Shown: positions 21,925 to 33,388, numbered from the stretch's first letter. The stretch is DNA of 64,000 bases from Glycine soja (GCF_004193775.1 NC_041005.1:13177865-13241864), one strand, 5' to 3'. Notes: generated by a model not told the origin, from the sequence alone. Made by a program: numbers and translations.

Positions 21925-23790
21925 ATGGGGGCAAATCAAACCGGCAAGAGGTTTTACCAAGTCAAGATTAAAGGCCTAGATACCACCAGCATCAAGGAAT
22001 TAGGGCGGTTGATGGAACCTCTCCAAATGCAAGCCTTCCGCAAGACTTACGGAAAGATCTTAGAGTTGACCATAGCAGAGGTATCCATAGAAGCCATTGC
22101 ATCACTCACCCAATACTACGACCAGCCTTTGAGATGCTTCACGTTCGGAGACTTCCAATTGGTACCGACCATTGAAGAATTTGAGGAGATTCTAGGATGT
22201 CCTCTCAGGGGAAGAAAACCATATCTTTTCTCCGGTTGTCTCCCCTCTTTGAGCAGAATTGCAACGGTGGTCAAGGATTCAGCAAGAGGTTTGGACCGTG
22301 TAAAACAGACTCGAAACGGCATAGCGGGCCTACCACGGAAGTACCTAGAAGATAAGGCGAGGGGTATGGCCAGTCAAGGAGATTGGGTCCCGTTTATGGA
22401 TGTGTTAGCATTGCTAATTTTTGGGGTCGTCCTCTTTCCAAACGTAGATGGTTTGGTGGACCTAGCAGCAATCGACGCTTTCCTTGCATACCACCATAGC
22501 AAGGAAAGTCCGGTGGTAGCTGTCTTGGCAGATTTATTTGACACATTTGACCGAAGGTGCGAGAAGAGTAGCGCACGGATCATCTGTTGCTTGCCCGCTC
22601 TCTGTGTTTGGATGGTTTCGCACCTGTTCCTGCAAGACACTAGGCATCCATGTCCGCTCCAAAGCCATCGCTCGTGTGCTGAAAAGAGAAGAATAGATTG
22701 GGACCAACTTTTGGCTGGTGTAGGAGGTAGAACAATCAATTGGTTCCCCCGATGGAAGGAAGGAAAGGAGGGAGTCCTTTTCTCGTGTAAAGGGTACCCA
22801 AACATTCCGCTAATAGGGACGAGGGGTTGTATTAACTACAATCCCGCGCTCGCTATAAGACAACTAGGGTACCCCATGAGGGGAGCACCGGTGGAAGAAA
22901 GCATGTCTCCTTTCCTTGTGAGGGATTTCGGCGCGCAAAATTTCAAGGCTATACAAAGAATCCATAATGCATGGGAAACCCCGTTAAGGAAAGATCAAGA
23001 ACTTAGGGGCATTCGTAACGGCATCATTGGTGGTTATCATGAATGGCTGAAAGTTCATATACGAGGTTTAGATTGGCTCGCCAAGTTAAAAGTCGTCAGC
23101 GAAGAGAGTTTCGAAGCACCGAAAGAGGACGAAGAAGTCCAAGCTCTCAAAAGCGAGTTAGGAAAGGCGAAACTTGCCAAGAAGAAGTTCAAGTTGGCCG
23201 CTACACACATCCGGAAGGAGTGTGCCGGATTACGGGAAGAGAATGCGACTACCGCAAGAGCCCTTGAACAAGAGGCCATGAGGGCTCGCAAGGAAGAGTA
23301 TGGCCGTAACAAATTTCGCGGAGCTCTGTGGGGTAGCAACAATGAACTCAAGCTGCGAAGGGAAGAGAGGGACCAGTCGCGAGCGCATAGCATGGTCTTG
23401 AAAGAGGAGTTAGTTGCCTGTTCAAGGTCCAAAAGGAGCTTGTCTCAGCGTTTATGCGAAACGGAGACCAACATGCTAGCTATCATCGCCAAGTACCAAG
23501 AAGAGTTAGGTCTAGCCACGGCCCACGAGCATAGGGTCGCGGACGAGTATGCCCAAGTATACGCGGAAAAAGAGGTTAGAGGAAGGGTGATCGACTCTTT
23601 ACACCAAGAGGCAACCATGTGGATGGATCGGTTTGCCCTTACCTTGAACGGGAGTCAAGAACTTCCCCGATTGTTAGCCAAGGCCAAGGCAATGGCGGAC
23701 ACCTACTCCGCCCCCGAAGAAATTCATGGGCTTCTCGGCTATTGTCAGCATATGATAGACTTAATGGCCCACATAATTAGAAATCGCTAG
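21925..23790 (+). CDS. Ogre ORF1: plant-mobile-domain-like accessory protein, 621 residues
   Basis: ATG at 21925, open to 23790. Residues 1 to about 390 form a globular domain resembling the plant mobile domain family (for example RCFTFGDFQLVPTIEEFEEI, then a WVPFMDVLALLIFGVVLFP helix and a conserved CLPALCVWMVSHLF stretch). I take it to be the DUF7745-type protein often found in legume Ogre elements. Residues about 390-560 are rich in Lys, Glu, Arg and Leu and look like a long coiled coil. An extra ORF before gag is an Ogre hallmark; its function is unknown. This is the only major frame of the element without a stop or frameshift. Confidence 0.8.
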   Translation: MGANQTGKRFYQVKIKGLDTTSIKELGRLMEPLQMQAFRKTYGKILELTIAEVSIEAIASLTQYYDQPLRCFTFGDFQLVPTIEEFEEILGCPLRGRKPYLFSGCLPSLSRIATVVKDSARGLDRVKQTRNGIAGLPRKYLEDKARGMASQGDWVPFMDVLALLIFGVVLFPNVDGLVDLAAIDAFLAYHHSKESPVVAVLADLFDTFDRRCEKSSARIICCLPALCVWMVSHLFLQDTRHPCPLQSHRSCAEKRRIDWDQLLAGVGGRTINWFPRWKEGKEGVLFSCKGYPNIPLIGTRGCINYNPALAIRQLGYPMRGAPVEESMSPFLVRDFGAQNFKAIQRIHNAWETPLRKDQELRGIRNGIIGGYHEWLKVHIRGLDWLAKLKVVSEESFEAPKEDEEVQALKSELGKAKLAKKKFKLAATHIRKECAGLREENATTARALEQEAMRARKEEYGRNKFRGALWGSNNELKLRREERDQSRAHSMVLKEELVACSRSKRSLSQRLCETETNMLAIIAKYQEELGLATAHEHRVADEYAQVYAEKEVRGRVIDSLHQEATMWMDRFALTLNGSQELPRLLAKAKAMADTYSAPEEIHGLLGYCQHMIDLMAHIIRNR

Positions 23791-26303
23791 GAAACTTGTA
23801 TGGTCTCTCAGACCTTGACTAGATACGACTTTCTGAAATAAAATGAGTTGGTCCCATGTTCCTACTCCAAAAAGCTTGTGCGAATCAAATCACTCCTGCA
23901 TTTTATCTCTAGCATGCATTCTTTTCTTTCTTTACCCACTCCTCACGTTTGGTTTTTTAGGGAAAAACACCATAACTAAACGCGCCACAAGGCATCCCTA
24001 TCGCACCAGATCCAAATCTAGAACGATGGGTGATCAAGAGGAGACACAGGAACAGATGAAAGCCGACATGTCGGCTCTGAAAGAACAGATGGCTTCCATG
24101 ATGGAGGCCATGTTAGGAATGAGGCAGCTCATGGAGAAAAACGTGGCCACCGCTGCCGCTGTCAGTTCGGCTGCCGAAGCAGACCCAACTCTCTTGGCAA
24201 CTGCGCACCATCCTCCCTCAAACGTAGTAGGACGGGGAAGGGACACACTGGGGCACGATGGCAACCCTCATCTGGGATACAACCGAGCAGCTTACCCTTA
24301 TCGATTGCCGCCCAACTACTCACCACCCGTCCTGCAAGACGATGCGGGCCATATTGCTTCTCCCGTCCTTGAAAGAGAGCCTCCTCAATAGCCTGATGAG
24401 GTCCACAAAGACCCTCAAGACTATGCTCGAAGGGATGTCGAGTTCTATCCCCCGATCCCCGAAGGGCCGGCACCCAGCACGTTGCCTCAGCCCAACATCA
24501 CGACACAACCAATAGTTTTGTCTACGAAAGGACCGCACCCGACAACTGAAGAAAGGAGGAAGCTCGATCTCCTCGAGGAGAGATTGAGAGCCGTGGAAGG
24601 ATTTGGGGACTATCCGTTCGCAGACATGACGGATCTTTGCTTAGTACCCGATGTTGTTATCCCCCCGAAGTTCAAAGTACCGGACTTCGACAAGTATAAA
24701 GGGACGACTTGTCCCAAAAACCATCTCAAGATGTACTGTCGCAAGATGGGCGCACACTCTAAGGATGAGAAGCTATTAATACACTTTTTTCAAGATAGCT
24801 TGGTCGGAGCCGCGGTAGTTTGGTACACTAATTTGGAAGCTTCCCGTATCCGTACTTGGAAGGATCTGATTACTGCCTTCCTAAGGCAATATCAGTATAA
24901 TTCCGATATGGCTCCTGATCGCACTCAGCTGCAGAATATGTTCAAACAAGAGGGCGAAACCTTTAAAGAATACGCACAGCGGTGGAGAGACCTAGCGACA
25001 CAAGTGGCTCCTCCCATGGTTGAGAGAGAGATGATCACCATGATGGTAGACACTCTGACAGTGTTCTACTATGAGAAGCTAGTAGGTTACATGTCGTCCA
25101 GCTTCGTGGACCTAGTGTTCGCCGGGGAAAGAATCGAGGTAAGGTTGAAAAGAGGAAAGTTCGATTACGTTTCCTCCACGAGTGCGAATGCCAAAAGAAT
25201 CGGGACAATGGGGGCAAAAAGGAAGGAAGGAGATGCCCATGCCGTCTCTTCAATGCCCGCGTGGGTCAAACCCCCGCAGACACCTCATGGTACCCATCAG
25301 TACGTGCAACATCACCCGAGCTTCTCGGCTCATACCGGGAACGCCTCTAGTTCAGCACCTGTGCAGCCTAAGGCACCCACCCAGAGGGAAGCTCCCCAAG
25401 TTCCAACTCCGAACACAACTCGGCCGGCCGGTAATTCCAACGCAACAAGGAACTTCCCTCCGAGGCCATTTCAAGAATTCACCCCACTCCCAATGACGTA
25501 CGAAGACCTCTTGCCGTCCCTCATCGCCAACCATTTGGCCGTGGTAACTCCCGGAAAGGTCCTCCAACCCCCTTTCCCAAAGTGGTATGACCCTAACGCA
25601 ACTTGCAAGTACCATGGGGGTGTCCCGGGGCATTCCATTGAAAAATGCTTGGCCCTTAAATACAAGGTCCAACATTTGATAGATGCTGGATGGCTGACTT
25701 TCCAAGAGGATCGGCCCAATGTGAGAACCAACCCGCTCGCCAATCATGGAGGGGGAGTAGTTAACGCCGTTGAGTCCGATAGGCCGCGCAGGTCTAAACC
25801 TTTAAAGGATGTGGCAACCCCTAGGAGGTTTATCTTTGAGGCCCTACAAAAGGGAGGTGTGATTCCTCATAGTGGGCGTAAGGAGGATTCCTGTTTACTG
25901 CATTCCGGCGAGCTACATGACATGGAAACGTGTTTGGGAGTAGAGGAATTGTTACAGCAAATGATAGATCAAGGTCGACTGGAAGTTAGCAGTGAAGGAA
26001 GAAAGGAGCAGCATATATGTATGCAGTCCACGGATGGGAGCAGTGTTGCGAAGCCCAAACCCTTGGTGATATACTTCACCAAGGGCACAGCTTCGCAAAA
26101 GCCCGGACACCCCTTAGCAGCTAAACCTGTTCCTTTCCCATACCAAAATAGCCACGAAGTCCCATGGAGATATACACCTCCGAGGGGGAAGGAAGAAGAA
26201 GCCACCGACGTCAGCTCGTTGTCGGCTAAGGTAACAAATATCACGGGACTGAGTGGTGTGACCCGTAGCGGTCGTGTGTTTGTGCCTCCGGACCTACTAG
26301 TCC

Positions 26304-26365
26304 AACCCGCGAACGTCAAGGGGAAAGGAAAAGTAACCCGCGAACGTCAAGGGGAAAGGAAAAGT
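26304..26365 (+). repeat. 31-bp perfect tandem duplication in gag-protease
   Basis: Bases 26304-26334 and 26335-26365 are identical. One extra copy of 31 bases (not a multiple of 3) changes frame exactly where the Gag frame ends and the protease frame begins. Confidence 0.9.
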
Positions 26366-27256
26366 AGTGGAGGAACAAGATGGTGAAGCACCCCACGCTT
26401 CGAATAAAGATATTCCGGCGAAAGGTCTTCCGGAGAAAAAGGATGGTAAAAAGGAGGTGTCGCTAGAGGAAGCCAGTGAGTTCCTCCGTATAATTCAGCA
26501 GAGCGAATTCAAGGTTATCGAACAGCTCAACAAAACTCCAGCCAGGGTCTCGCTGTTGGAGTTACTCATGAGCTCCGAGCCTCATCGGGCTCTGCTAGTA
26601 AAAGTTCTGAACGAGGCCCACGTGGCCCAAGACATCTCGGTAGAAGGTTTCGGAGGGCTGGTCAATAATATCACTGCCAACAACTATCTCGCCTTCGCCG
26701 AAGAAGAAATCCCCGCCGAGGGGAGAGGGCATAATAAAGCTTTGCACGTATCAGTCAAGTGTATGGACCATATCGTAGCCAAAGTGCTCATCGATAATGG
26801 TTCCAGTTTAAACGTGATGCCTAAGAGCACTTTGGAGAAGTTACCATTCAATGCTTCCCACCTAAAGCCAAGTTCAATGGTGGTTCGTGCCTTCGATGGC
26901 ACCCGCTGAGAGGTAAGGGGGGAGATCGATCTCCCAGTACAGATAGGCCCTCACACCTGTCAAGTTACCTTCTAGATAATGGATATTAACCCCTCTACAG
27001 CTGTCTGTTGGGGCGTCCGTGGATCCATTCAGTGGGAGTTGTTCCCTCTACACTTCACCAAAAGTTGAAATTCGTAGTGGAAGGGCATCTGGTCATCGTA
27101 TCAGGTGAGGAAGACATCTTGGTGAGCTGCCCATCCTCTATGCCTTATATGGAAGCCGCAGAGGAGTCATTAGAAACCGCTTTCCAGTCTTTTGAGGTGG
27201 TAAGCATTTCCTCCGTGGACTCCTTCTCTGGGCAGCCTTGCCTGTCCAATGCAGCA

Positions 27257-27391
27257 GTAATGATGGCCCGAGTTATGTTGGGGAACGGTTATGAACCCGG
27301 AATGGGTTTAGGCAAAGACAACGGCGGCATAACTAGCCTGATAAATGCCAAAGGAAATTGTGGGAAGTATGGTTTAGGCTATAAGCCCACT
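27257..27391 (+). other. G-patch-like domain at the end of Gag-protease
   Basis: The translation reads ARVMLGNGYEPGMGLGKDNG, followed about 10 residues later by NCGKYGLGYKP. The Gly spacing and the aromatic residue resemble the RNA-binding G-patch. Betaretroviruses carry a G-patch at the same place, after the protease. The resemblance is by eye. Confidence 0.55.
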
Positions 27392-27654
27392 CAGGCAGAT
27401 ATAAAGAGAAGCATCGTGGGAAGGAAGAGCGGTAGTCAAAGCTCGCGGTTGAGACAAGAAAGTGAAGGAAGCCCGCCCTACCACATAAGTAGAAGCTTTA
27501 TAAGCGCGGGCCTGGGGGACGAAGGTCAAGTGGTCGCAATACACGAAGATGATGTTCCGAGTACGTTGGATTTGGTACGACCATGCCCTCCTGATTTCCA
27601 GCTGGGAAATTGGCGAGTGGAGGAACGCCCCGATATTTACGCAATGAGCATAAT

Positions 27655-27833
27655 GTAAACCTTTACGGTTTTAAAAACTCTATAGTTAGGCCTAGGCTTT
27701 AGAGTTTTCTTTTGTTAAGGCTTTGTGTCTTTTGTTTTAAATTTATAATACAAGGATCTTTCTTCATCTGTTCCTACGTCTCTACCCATTCTCATCCATT
27801 TGCATGTTTACTTCTTTATTTCTGAAACGACAG
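27655..27833 (+). other. Candidate Ogre intron between protease and RT frames
   Basis: GTAAAC donor at 27655 and a pyrimidine-rich tract ending in CAG at 27831-27833 bound 179 bases. The donor overlaps the gag-protease stop. Removal would put the upstream frame in phase with the RT frame beginning at 27835. Splicing of an intron at this position is published for Ogre (Steinbauerova and colleagues). Confidence 0.65.
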
Positions 27834-29277
27834 ATCCGATGATGAGTCCCCCGAAGGTATTAATACCTGGGACCCGCCTATCAACTTCGAGCAAGAAACG
27901 AATCAAACGGAAGATGAAGGGAATGAGGATGTGAGACTTCCCCCATAATTAGAAAGGATAGTCGCCCATGAGGACCAATAAATGGGGCCTTATCAAGAAG
28001 AAACAGAACTAGTAGACTTGGGAATTGGCAGTGGAAAAAGGGAAGTAAAGATAGGCACAGGTATTACCGCACCTATCCGTGAAGAATTAATAATCCTGCT
28101 AAGAGACTACCAAGACATCTTTGCTTGGTCATACCAAGATATGCCTGGTTTGAGTTCTGACATTGTACAGCACCGATTACCTCTAAACCCCGAGTGTTCC
28201 CTGGTAAAGCAGAAACTGAGAAGGATGAAGCCCGAAACATCCTTGAAGATAAAAGAAGAAGTGAAGAAACAATTTGACGCTGGTTTTTTGGCCGTCGCTC
28301 GGTATCCAGAATGGGTTGCCAACATTGTACCGGTCCCTAAGAAAGATGGGAAAGTACGAATGTGTGTGGATTATCGGGACCTGAATTGGGCCAGTCCCAA
28401 GGACAATTTTCCTTTGCCACACATCGATATCCTCGTAGATAACACGGCCAATTTCGCTTTATTTTCCTTCATGGACGGTTTCTCCGGTTACAATCAGATA
28501 AAGATGGCGCCAGAGGATATGGAGAAGACTACCTTCGTCACCCTGTGGGGGACGTTCTGTTACAAGGTGATGTCCTTTGGACTCAAGAATGCCGGGGCAA
28601 CTTATCAACGGGCCATGGTAGCTTTGTTCCATGATATAATGCATCAAGAGATCGAGGTCTACGTGGACGACATAATTGCTAAATCTGAATCCGAGGAAGA
28701 ACACCTTGTCAACCTGCAGAAGTTGTTCGAAAGGCTTAAGAAATATCAATTAAGGTTGAACCCCGCCAAGTGTACCTTTGGGGTCAAATCAAGGAAATTG
28801 CTTGGTTTCATCGTGAGCCAGAAAGGGATAGAGGTAGACCCCAAAAAGGTGAAGGCCATCCTTGAGATGCCAGAACCCCGTACTGAGAGGCAAGTCCGAG
28901 GCTTCTTGGGACGCTTGAATTATATTGCCAGATTCATATCGCAGCTCACCGCCATTTGTGGGCCGTTGTTCAAGCTCTTACGCAAAAACCAAACTGATCG
29001 CTGGAATGAGGATTGGCAAGAGGCTTTTGGAAGGATCAAGAAGTGTCTTATGAATCCCCCTGTGCTTATGCCACCAGTACCTGGAAGGCCTCTCATCTTG
29101 TACATGACAATCTTGGACGAGTCAATGGGGTGTATGCTGGGGCAACATGACGAATCCGGAAAGAAAGAGCGCGTTGTTTACTACCTAAGTAAGAAGTTCA
29201 CGATCTGTGAAATGAATTACTCCTTGCTCGAAAGAACGTGTTGTGCTTTAGTATGGGCATCCCATCGCCTAAGGTAG
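27834..29277 (+). pseudogene. Ogre reverse transcriptase and first RNase H
   Basis: From the candidate acceptor the frame holds a short acidic linker with two TAA stops (27946-27948, 27979-27981), then runs open from ATG 27982 for 431 codons. Counted from that ATG, FAWSYQDMPG is near residue 50, VDYRDLN near 130, the first catalytic Asp in FMDGFSGYNQI near 165 and YVDD at 227-230. The RNase H part ends in LERTCCALVWASHRLR. A TAG at 29275-29277 then interrupts; the next codon continues the same frame. RT palm motifs are all intact, so only point stops disable it. Confidence 0.88.
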
Positions 29278-31281
29278 TACATGTTGAGCCATACTACCTG
29301 GTTAATATCCAAGATGGACCCGGTTAAGTACATCTTTGAGAAGCCAGCTCTCACAGGACGAATTGCCCGGTGGCAAGTCCTGCTATCCAAGTTTGATATA
29401 GTTTACGTCACCCAAAAGGCGATAAAAGGAAGCGCCTTAGCAGATTATTTGGCTCAGCAGCCTCTTAACGACTATCAGCCCATGCACCCTGAATTCCCGG
29501 ATGAGGATATCATGGCCTTGTTTGAGGAAAAATTGGACGAAGATCGGGACAAATGGACCGTATGGTTTGACGGAGCATCAAACATTCTAGGCCATGGCGT
29601 TGGAGCAGTATTGGTCTCTCCGGACAATCAATGTGTACCTTTCACAGCCAAGCTAGGATTCGACTGCACCAACAACATGGCCGAATATGAAGCATGTGCC
29701 CTGGCCGTCCAGGCAGCGATTGACTCCAATGTCAAACTACTCAAGGTGTACGGCGACTCAGCGTTGGTAATCCATCAGCTGAGAAGGGAATGGGAAACTA
29801 GAGATCCCAAGCTGATACCCTACAAAGCCTATATCAAGGAATTGGCTAAGACCTTTGATGAGATCTCTTTGCATCATGTTCCTCGCGAGGAAAATCAAAT
29901 GGCGGATGCGCTTGCTACTTTGGCGTCTATGTTCCAGCTAACGCCGCACGGGGATCTACCCTACATTGAATTTTGGTGTCGTGGCAAACCCGCGCATTGT
30001 TGCCAAGTAGAAGAGGAACGGGACGGTAAGCCTTGGTATTTCGACATCAAGCGATATGTCGTAAGCAAAGAATACCCACCAGAGATTGCCGACAATGATA
30101 AGAGGACATTGAGTAGGTTGGCGGCTGGTTTCTTCATGAGCGGAAGCATACTGTATAAGAGAAACCACGACATGACACTCCTGCGGTGTGTGGATGCCAG
30201 GGAGGCGAATCACATGATCGAGGAAGTCCATGAGGGCTCGTTTGGAACACACGCCAACGGGCATGCTATGGCCAGGAAGATCCTAAGAGCAGGTTATTAC
30301 TGGCTTACCATGGAAAGTGATTGTTGTGTCCATGTAAGGAAATGCCACAAATGTCAAGCGTTCGCAGATAATGTCAATGCTCCACCGCATCCTCTGAATG
30401 TCATGTCCGCCCCTTGGCCTTTCTCCATGTGGGGAATAGATGTCATCGGGGCCATTGAGCCCAAGGCCTCGAATGGTCATCGCTTCATCCTCGTAGCGAT
30501 AGATTATTTCACCAAGTGGGTCGAGGCGGCTTCCTACACCAATGTCACGAGGGGTGTAGTGGTCAGGTTCATTAAGAAAGAGATCATCTGCCGATATGGT
30601 TTGCCAAGGAAGATTATCACGGACAACGGCACCAACCTGAATAACAAGATGATGGGGGAAATGTGCGAGGAGTTTAAAATCCAGCATCACCATTCCACAC
30701 CCTACCGGCCAAAGATGAATGGAGCCGTGGAAGCGGCCAATAAGAATATCAAAAAGATTATCCAAAAGATGACCGTGTCATACAGAGATTGGCACGAAAT
30801 GCTCCCATTCGCGTTACACGGTTACCGAACTTCAGTGCGAACGTCAACTGGGGCAACGCCGTTCTCATTGGTATATGGGATGGAGGTTGTGTTAACGTTT
30901 GAGGTAGAAGTCCCGTCATTAAGGATCTTGGTAGAATCCGGATTAAAAGAGTCGGAATGGGCTCAGGCACGCTATGACCAGCTCAACCTCATTGAGGGTA
31001 AGCGCTTAACGGCCATGAGTCATGGGCGCTTGTACCAGCAAAGAATGAAGAGTGCATTCGACAAGAAGGTACGCTTGCGCAAGTTCCATGAGGGAGACCT
31101 TGTGCTAAAGAAAATGTCCCATGCTGTCAAGGACAATCGAGGAAAATGGGCCCCAAACTACGAAGGGCCTTTTGTTGTGCAGAGGGCTTTTTCTGGAGGA
31201 GCCCTGGTGCTTACCAACATGGATGGCGAAGAGCTACCTTCACCCGTGAATTCTGATGTCGTCAAGCGATATTATGCTTAG
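29278..31281 (+). CDS. Ogre Pol C-terminal part: archaeal-type RNase H and integrase
   Basis: In frame with the RT after the TAG; 666 codons from ATG 29281. Residues about 90-220 are a second, archaeal/plant-type RNase H (WFDGAS, NNMAEYEA, YGDSALV, ADALA, acidic residues near 97, 135, 159 and 209), the dual RNase H of the Tat lineage. The integrase follows: zinc finger with His near 317-328 and Cys 355 and 358, catalytic D387, D448 and E484, and a GPF-type motif in NYEGPFVV near 626-633. No chromodomain follows. All catalytic residues are present, but as genomic DNA it lies behind a stop codon. Confidence 0.88.
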   Translation, partial: YMLSHTTWLISKMDPVKYIFEKPALTGRIARWQVLLSKFDIVYVTQKAIKGSALADYLAQQPLNDYQPMHPEFPDEDIMALFEEKLDEDRDKWTVWFDGASNILGHGVGAVLVSPDNQCVPFTAKLGFDCTNNMAEYEACALAVQAAIDSNVKLLKVYGDSALVIHQLRREWETRDPKLIPYKAYIKELAKTFDEISLHHVPREENQMADALATLASMFQLTPHGDLPYIEFWCRGKPAHCCQVEEERDGKPWYFDIKRYVVSKEYPPEIADNDKRTLSRLAAGFFMSGSILYKRNHDMTLLRCVDAREANHMIEEVHEGSFGTHANGHAMARKILRAGYYWLTMESDCCVHVRKCHKCQAFADNVNAPPHPLNVMSAPWPFSMWGIDVIGAIEPKASNGHRFILVAIDYFTKWVEAASYTNVTRGVVVRFIKKEIICRYGLPRKIITDNGTNLNNKMMGEMCEEFKIQHHHSTPYRPKMNGAVEAANKNIKKIIQKMTVSYRDWHEMLPFALHGYRTSVRTSTGATPFSLVYGMEVVLTFEVEVPSLRILVESGLKESEWAQARYDQLNLIEGKRLTAMSHGRLYQQRMKSAFDKKVRLRKFHEGDLVLKKMSHAVKDNRGKWAPNYEGPFVVQRAFSGGALVLTNMDGEELPSPVNSDVVKRYYA

Positions 31282-31284
31282 AAT

Positions 31285-31970
31285 CTGGGGCAATTAAGGA
31301 TGTCGTTGCATGTTCTTTATCTTTATGTGTTTTTTGGATTTCCCCCAGGGATTCCCCGTCTACAGTATCTCTCGTTACAATCTTTTAAAGAAATGAACGT
31401 GGATTCGAGGCTTTAGTCCTCACGTTGGTTTCAAACCTTGCGTTAATTTGTGATCACCTGAGCCCTTTCGCTCAGTTCATGGGATGTCCCAAGCGCTTAA
31501 TTAAAATTGAACCTAAACCAACTTTCTCTAAAATTTGCTGCGTTTGAAAACATTCATGCATACGCATACGCATGCATATTGTTGTGGTAAAACAGGGGCA
31601 GGATCATCTTGAGCTACCTTCTGGGGTAGGGACAAAACATGAACAGCAGAAACCAATCAAGGTAAGACAACGACGCGGTCAAGATTGGCCATACCTGGTT
31701 GTTTATTACTTGCAGGTACTTAGGAACGGATGCAAGTGGGGATGGGGTCACGACCGACCGATCGTTGCCCCTTCTCTGCGCTAAACAAGCGGAGAACGTC
31801 GCGCAAGGCAGCCCAGTATCCTTTGAATTCGCAGTATTTTACTACCATTGTTTGTCTTTTAGTAATTAACGCCTAATTCTAACTTAGGTAGGCTCTAATA
31901 GGCAAAACGCTAACCCATAAGGAAGGAGGGGACATGGTTAATGTTCCTCTAAAAAAAAAAAGTGCAGGTT
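31285..31970 (+). other. Post-pol noncoding region of the Ogre-like element
   Basis: No supported ORF. It contains a GACCGACCGATCG stretch near 31750 related to the LTR palindrome, and leads into the internal promoter. Confidence 0.6.
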
Positions 31971-31971
31971 A

Positions 31972-32030
31972 GCTCGCCTGGGCGAGCTGAGCTCGCCTGG
32001 GCGACCAACCCCTGCACCAAAATATAAAAG
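31972..32030 (+). promoter_or_regulatory. Putative internal promoter for the 3' ORF
   Basis: GCTCGCCTGGGCGAGC at 31972-31987 is followed by a second, imperfect copy at 31991-32006 and by TATAAAAG at 32023-32030. The LTR promoter has the same palindrome before its TATA box. The position, 1.36 kb upstream of the 3' ORF, suggests a separate transcript. Confidence 0.6.
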
Positions 32031-32178
32031 TGACGAAAGGGAGGACGTTTTTGCATTCAAAAACTTCTTTTCCCCCCTTTCAAAAGCCATACCCACGGAA
32101 TTTACGAGTTTGCAGCCCTAGGATCTCTACTTTTCGCATTCTTCGATTCCGTTTTGCGCTTTTATTCATCACCAACAA

Positions 32179-33385
32179 GTAAGTATTCCATCCTTAAGCT
32201 TTCTAGCTTTTCATTGGTGTATTTTGATCTCCTTTTAGTACTCTAAATTGTGGGAATGTGCTCAAATATGTAGGGCAATTTTGGTTTGTTTTCTTGCTTG
32301 ATTGGGTTGAATTGGGGGTTTGTATGAGATGGCCCTAGGCCTATAATGCATTTTGAAGCAATGGGACATGCCACATTGTCCCCGTTCTCTTGATATTGAT
32401 GCCTAAACGCGCGCCCACCAAGCGTTCGGTGAAATGCCTCAATGGCATTAGCGCGTGATTTTCGTAGGGAAACAACCCATGGGGCAACTTGGTTTGCACA
32501 TATTTTCTATTTTTTTGGGACATGCATTCAGTTTCGAAAGGGCTAGAGTAATTGCCCCACATATATCCTAGGCCTAGGAACCAAAGTTTTTATGCAAAGG
32601 AACACAAGAGGGGGTGCATATTGGGTAAAGTTACCCTTTTTTGGCCAGCAATCAGCTATGAGCCACGCTACAATAATTTCCCTACGCCTAGATGTTTAGG
32701 AATTTTGCTCATCATAAATGTGTAGGTTTAGAATGGGTAGCAAAATACCTTTGGCAATTTACACTTTGGGTGTGGTAGCAAAATAATTGGATGTATGTAC
32801 ATGTAATTTTTGGTAGTCAAAATGTCTCACAAAAAATATATATATGTTGCATGTTATGTAAAGAAAGTACCTTACAAAGATACCTTTTAATTTGAATGCA
32901 ATTTTAGTCAGCAAAAGAAAACATACTTGAATTTGCATGCGGCTTTATGTAGCAAAAACACTTGAATAAAGCATGAAATGTAGCACCTTATTGTGTAGAT
33001 AGCCAAGATTCATCACAAAGTTTGTATATGCATAGGTATTAGAAATACCAGAATGTGCACGTGTGCAATTTTTGGTAGCCAAAATGCTTTGAGTATGCAT
33101 GTATGTAAATTTAGCCAAGGAAGTGCATGTGATGTAGGTAGCAAATACACCTTGGAAGTACATATAAATAATCTAGGTAACGAAGGTGCCTTGATTGTGC
33201 ATGGGTGCATTTTTCTTAGGTAGAAGAATATCTTGTGCGAGTGAATGTTCATAAGGAAGTATGTGCATGAGTTTGCTCTAAATTTACATTGATGTTTGTG
33301 TTTATTGGAGGAGGTTGTATGCCATTTTTGTTTTAAGAGTAGCATTTCTTGGTAAAACTAACTTTCCAAATGTTTGCCTTCGCAG
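32179..33385 (+). other. Putative leader intron of the 3' ORF
   Basis: ACCAACAA is followed by GTAAGTATT (GT at 32179-32180), a strong donor. A pyrimidine-rich stretch, TTTGCCTTCGCAG, ends at 33385, three bases before the ORF start. The 1207 bases between are T-rich and hold no coding frame. Predicted by eye only. Confidence 0.6.
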
Positions 33386-33388
33386 GAA

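Larger units (their letters stand above)
24026..27654 (+). pseudogene. Ogre Gag-protease frame, broken
   Basis: ATG at 24026 (MGDQEETQEQMKADMSALKE). A TAG at 24389-24391 interrupts the frame, which then continues with capsid (DKYKGTTCPKNHLKMYCRKM, VVWYTNLEASRIRTWKDLI) and Cys/His-rich segments. A 31-bp tandem duplication (26304-26365) shifts the frame. The protease follows with DNG at 26793-26801 in VLIDNGSSLNV. Next come TGA (26907-26909), TAG (26973-26975) and another frameshift before 27010. The last part has GRPWIHS and a G-patch-like tail. The frame closes at a TAA (27656-27658) that overlaps a candidate splice donor. Normally this would encode capsid, nucleocapsid and aspartic protease. 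Confidence 0.85.
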
